The notes under the pieces were generated by a model, which did not search any database, had not been told where the DNA came from, and worked only from the letters and a program-made list of their open reading frames with translations. The position numbers and the translations under genes were made by a program. Source: JAUSNA01 sp964511965 (GTDB lineage Bacteria; Patescibacteriota; Microgenomatia; Levybacterales; GWA1-39-11). Taken from it: DNA of 6,846 bases. Location of the stretch: the NCBI GenBank assembly GCA_964511965.1, contig CAZEGF010000039.1:1-6846 (forward strand). The letters are read 5' to 3'. This document shows positions 6,100-6,846 of the stretch, piece after piece (positions within the stretch are counted from its first letter, which is position 1; every line of letters begins with the position of its first letter).

Positions 6100-6127
6100 A
6101 GACGCGTCTATGACGCTCGCCATCTAT
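6093..6127 (+). other. GC-rich interrupted hairpin downstream of the phosphatase-like gene
   Basis: An outer 7-bp stem pairs ATAGATG (6093-6099) with CATCTAT (6121-6127). An inner 5-bp stem pairs GCGTC (6104-6108) with GACGC (6112-6116) around a TAT loop, with two further GA/TC pairs and small bulges between. The 6100-6109 segment (AGACGCGTCT) is also a perfect 10-bp palindrome. No T-run follows, so it is not a standard intrinsic terminator, though it might protect the 3' end of the mRNA or weaken read-through. CCATCTAT (6120-6127) could alternatively pair with ATAGATGG at 6148-6155 in repeat copy B, so two exclusive folds are possible. Confidence 0.55.
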
Positions 6128-6132
6128 CAAGA

Positions 6133-6154
6133 TTGTAAAGAAGATTAATAGATG
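6133..6154 (+). repeat. 22-nt direct repeat, copy B
   Basis: This second perfect copy of the repeat lies in the intergenic region before the cupin gene. Its first six bases, TTGTAA, fall at the -35 position of a candidate promoter for that gene, and its last bases can pair with the hairpin's descending arm at 6120-6127. Confidence 0.9.
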
Positions 6155-6161
6155 GTACAAA
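6133..6161 (+). promoter_or_regulatory. Candidate promoter of the cupin gene
   Basis: TTGTAA (6133-6138, 4/6 to consensus) is separated by 17 nt from TACAAA (6156-6161), which carries TG at 6153-6154 in the extended -10 position. Transcription would begin near 6168, giving a leader of about 10 nt before the ATG at 6178, without a Shine-Dalgarno sequence. Confidence 0.4.
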
Positions 6162-6177
6162 TAAAGATGCTTTAAAT

Positions 6178-6846
6178 ATGGATGATCAAAATCAAAGTTC
6201 ACAACCAAATCAGTTGGAAGAAATAAATATTGATAATCTGAAGTATTCTGATGCTGCAAAATACTTCGAAGCCGCCACTTTTATAACTCAACCTTTTGTT
6301 GAGACAACAAATACAAGCTGGGGAACGCGTGCTGTTTGGACACCTCAAGGGCTTCCCTACATGGGTACAGAACTAAGATTTGAGGAAGGAAAGGGGACTG
6401 ATGAGCAAGTTAGTGATAGATTTAGAATTTTTGTATTCCGGGATGGTCGCGCGACAATTCAAATAGAAGATGAGGCAGGTAATATGGTCAGCAAGCAAAT
6501 GGAAACAGGGCTTGGGTATTGCATAGAGAAGGGGCAAAGATATGTAATTCACGCAGAAAATGTTTCGCGTATTTTAGAGGCTGCAATGGCAACTCCTGAT
6601 GATGAGCAAGTTCATAGAGAAAAATTTCAATCACAAGAATATGTTGCAAGAATCGGAAAACCATGGGGATACGAACTTCATTTCGGAAAAGAGGGAGATC
6701 CGTTAATGGCAAAAATACTGCATATCAATGAAGGTGACAGGCTTTCTGAAAAGGCTCATAGAATAAAAACCGAAAGTTACTGGATGTTGTCAGGAACATG
6801 CAATATGATTATGGAAAATTCCAATAGGGAGCTGGTCAATTTTCCT
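6178..6846 (+). CDS. Two-cupin protein, mannose-6-phosphate isomerase type II-like (3' end cut)
   Basis: The frame is open from ATG 6178 to the window edge (223 residues), and the gene continues outside. An in-frame stop at 6136-6138 with no start between makes this ATG the earliest choice. A polar, Gln/Asn-rich N-terminus (about 1-35) is followed by a first degenerate cupin (about 45-137), in which IEKGQRYVIHAE at 116-127 is the second cupin motif. A second cupin then opens with ARIGKPWGYELHF (157-169), followed by AKILHINEGDRLS (178-190) and AHRIKTESYWMLSG (193-206). Here G186, His194, Glu199 and Gly206 match the spaced Gly-His-Glu-Gly pattern of a cupin metal site. KPWGYE plus this motif is characteristic of type II mannose-6-phosphate isomerases and the C-terminal domain of mannose-1-phosphate guanylyltransferases. 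These enzymes interconvert mannose-6-phosphate and fructose-6-phosphate. Its place after a hexose-phosphate mutase supports a sugar-nucleotide role, but another sugar-binding cupin is possible. Confidence 0.8.
   Translation, partial: MDDQNQSSQPNQLEEINIDNLKYSDAAKYFEAATFITQPFVETTNTSWGTRAVWTPQGLPYMGTELRFEEGKGTDEQVSDRFRIFVFRDGRATIQIEDEAGNMVSKQMETGLGYCIEKGQRYVIHAENVSRILEAAMATPDDEQVHREKFQSQEYVARIGKPWGYELHFGKEGDPLMAKILHINEGDRLSEKAHRIKTESYWMLSGTCNMIMENSNRELVNFP

Noticed and set aside
6093..6127. Rho-independent terminator
   Set aside because: The hairpin is interrupted and no run of T follows, so I list it only as a hairpin.
6078..6154. One-spacer CRISPR (22-nt repeat, 33-nt spacer, 22-nt repeat)
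   Set aside because: The first repeat contains the coding end of the phosphatase-like gene, there are only two copies, and no cas gene is nearby; a duplication or insertion explains it better.
6152..6175. Seven-codon leader ORF (MVQIKML) ending 2 nt before the cupin start
   Set aside because: It is very short, has no ribosome-binding site, and the predicted transcript start near 6168 would lie after its ATG.
5398..6712. Minus-strand ORFs of 72-75 aa over the phosphatase-like and cupin genes
   Set aside because: They are antisense to conserved coding sequence and show no protein-like features of their own.
1..6846. Recoded UGA (genetic code 25) as in some CPR lineages
   Set aside because: TGG encodes all Trp in conserved positions, no in-frame TGA occurs in the genes, and the first ORF ends with TGA, so the standard bacterial code fits.

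Overview
The window reads as chromosomal DNA from a small-genome, AT-rich bacterium, most plausibly a member of the Candidate Phyla Radiation (Patescibacteria, perhaps a Microgenomates-like lineage). This is inferred from four things: a very short DNA polymerase III delta-like subunit (226 aa), a secreted clan-A-type glycoside hydrolase-like protein next to housekeeping genes, divergent sugar-phosphate enzymes, and starts that mostly lack Shine-Dalgarno sequences and sit directly behind -10-like boxes. The standard stop codons are used and TGG encodes Trp, so nothing suggests the UGA-recoded lineages. No phage, insertion sequence, tRNA or rRNA is visible.

Layout. (1) 1-344: a small unknown protein (104 aa, possibly the end of a longer one) converging on the dus gene, with overlapping 3' ends. 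(2) 332-1321, minus strand: a tRNA-dihydrouridine synthase. (3) 1322-1388: a divergent promoter region. (4) 1389-3458, plus strand: an overlooked 58-aa two-helix membrane protein, a secreted 379-aa TIM-barrel hydrolase-like protein, and the short holA-like gene. Each has its own promoter-like sequence close to the start codon. (5) 3479-6083: a 599-aa phosphoglucomutase/phosphomannomutase and, 7 nt later, a 265-aa inositol-monophosphatase-family protein, probably one transcript. (6) 6078-6177: a small intergenic region with a 22-nt perfect direct repeat and a locally GC-rich hairpin. (7) 6178-6846: the first 223 residues of a two-cupin protein resembling the type II mannose-6-phosphate isomerase fold, cut by the window edge.

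The last three genes suggest a sugar-phosphate module: an isomerase-like cupin, a hexose-phosphate mutase and a sugar/inositol-phosphatase-like enzyme, which together could feed nucleotide-sugar synthesis for surface glycans. Two of them carry unusual residues in active-site loops. The mutase has Cys instead of the third metal-ligand Asp and further Cys residues in its sugar-specificity loop. The phosphatase has DPIDQT instead of DPxDGT and a changed C-terminal metal motif. These substitutions, the candidate leaderless-start pattern and the repeat/hairpin unit are the most interesting points. No clearly new multi-gene system is evident.
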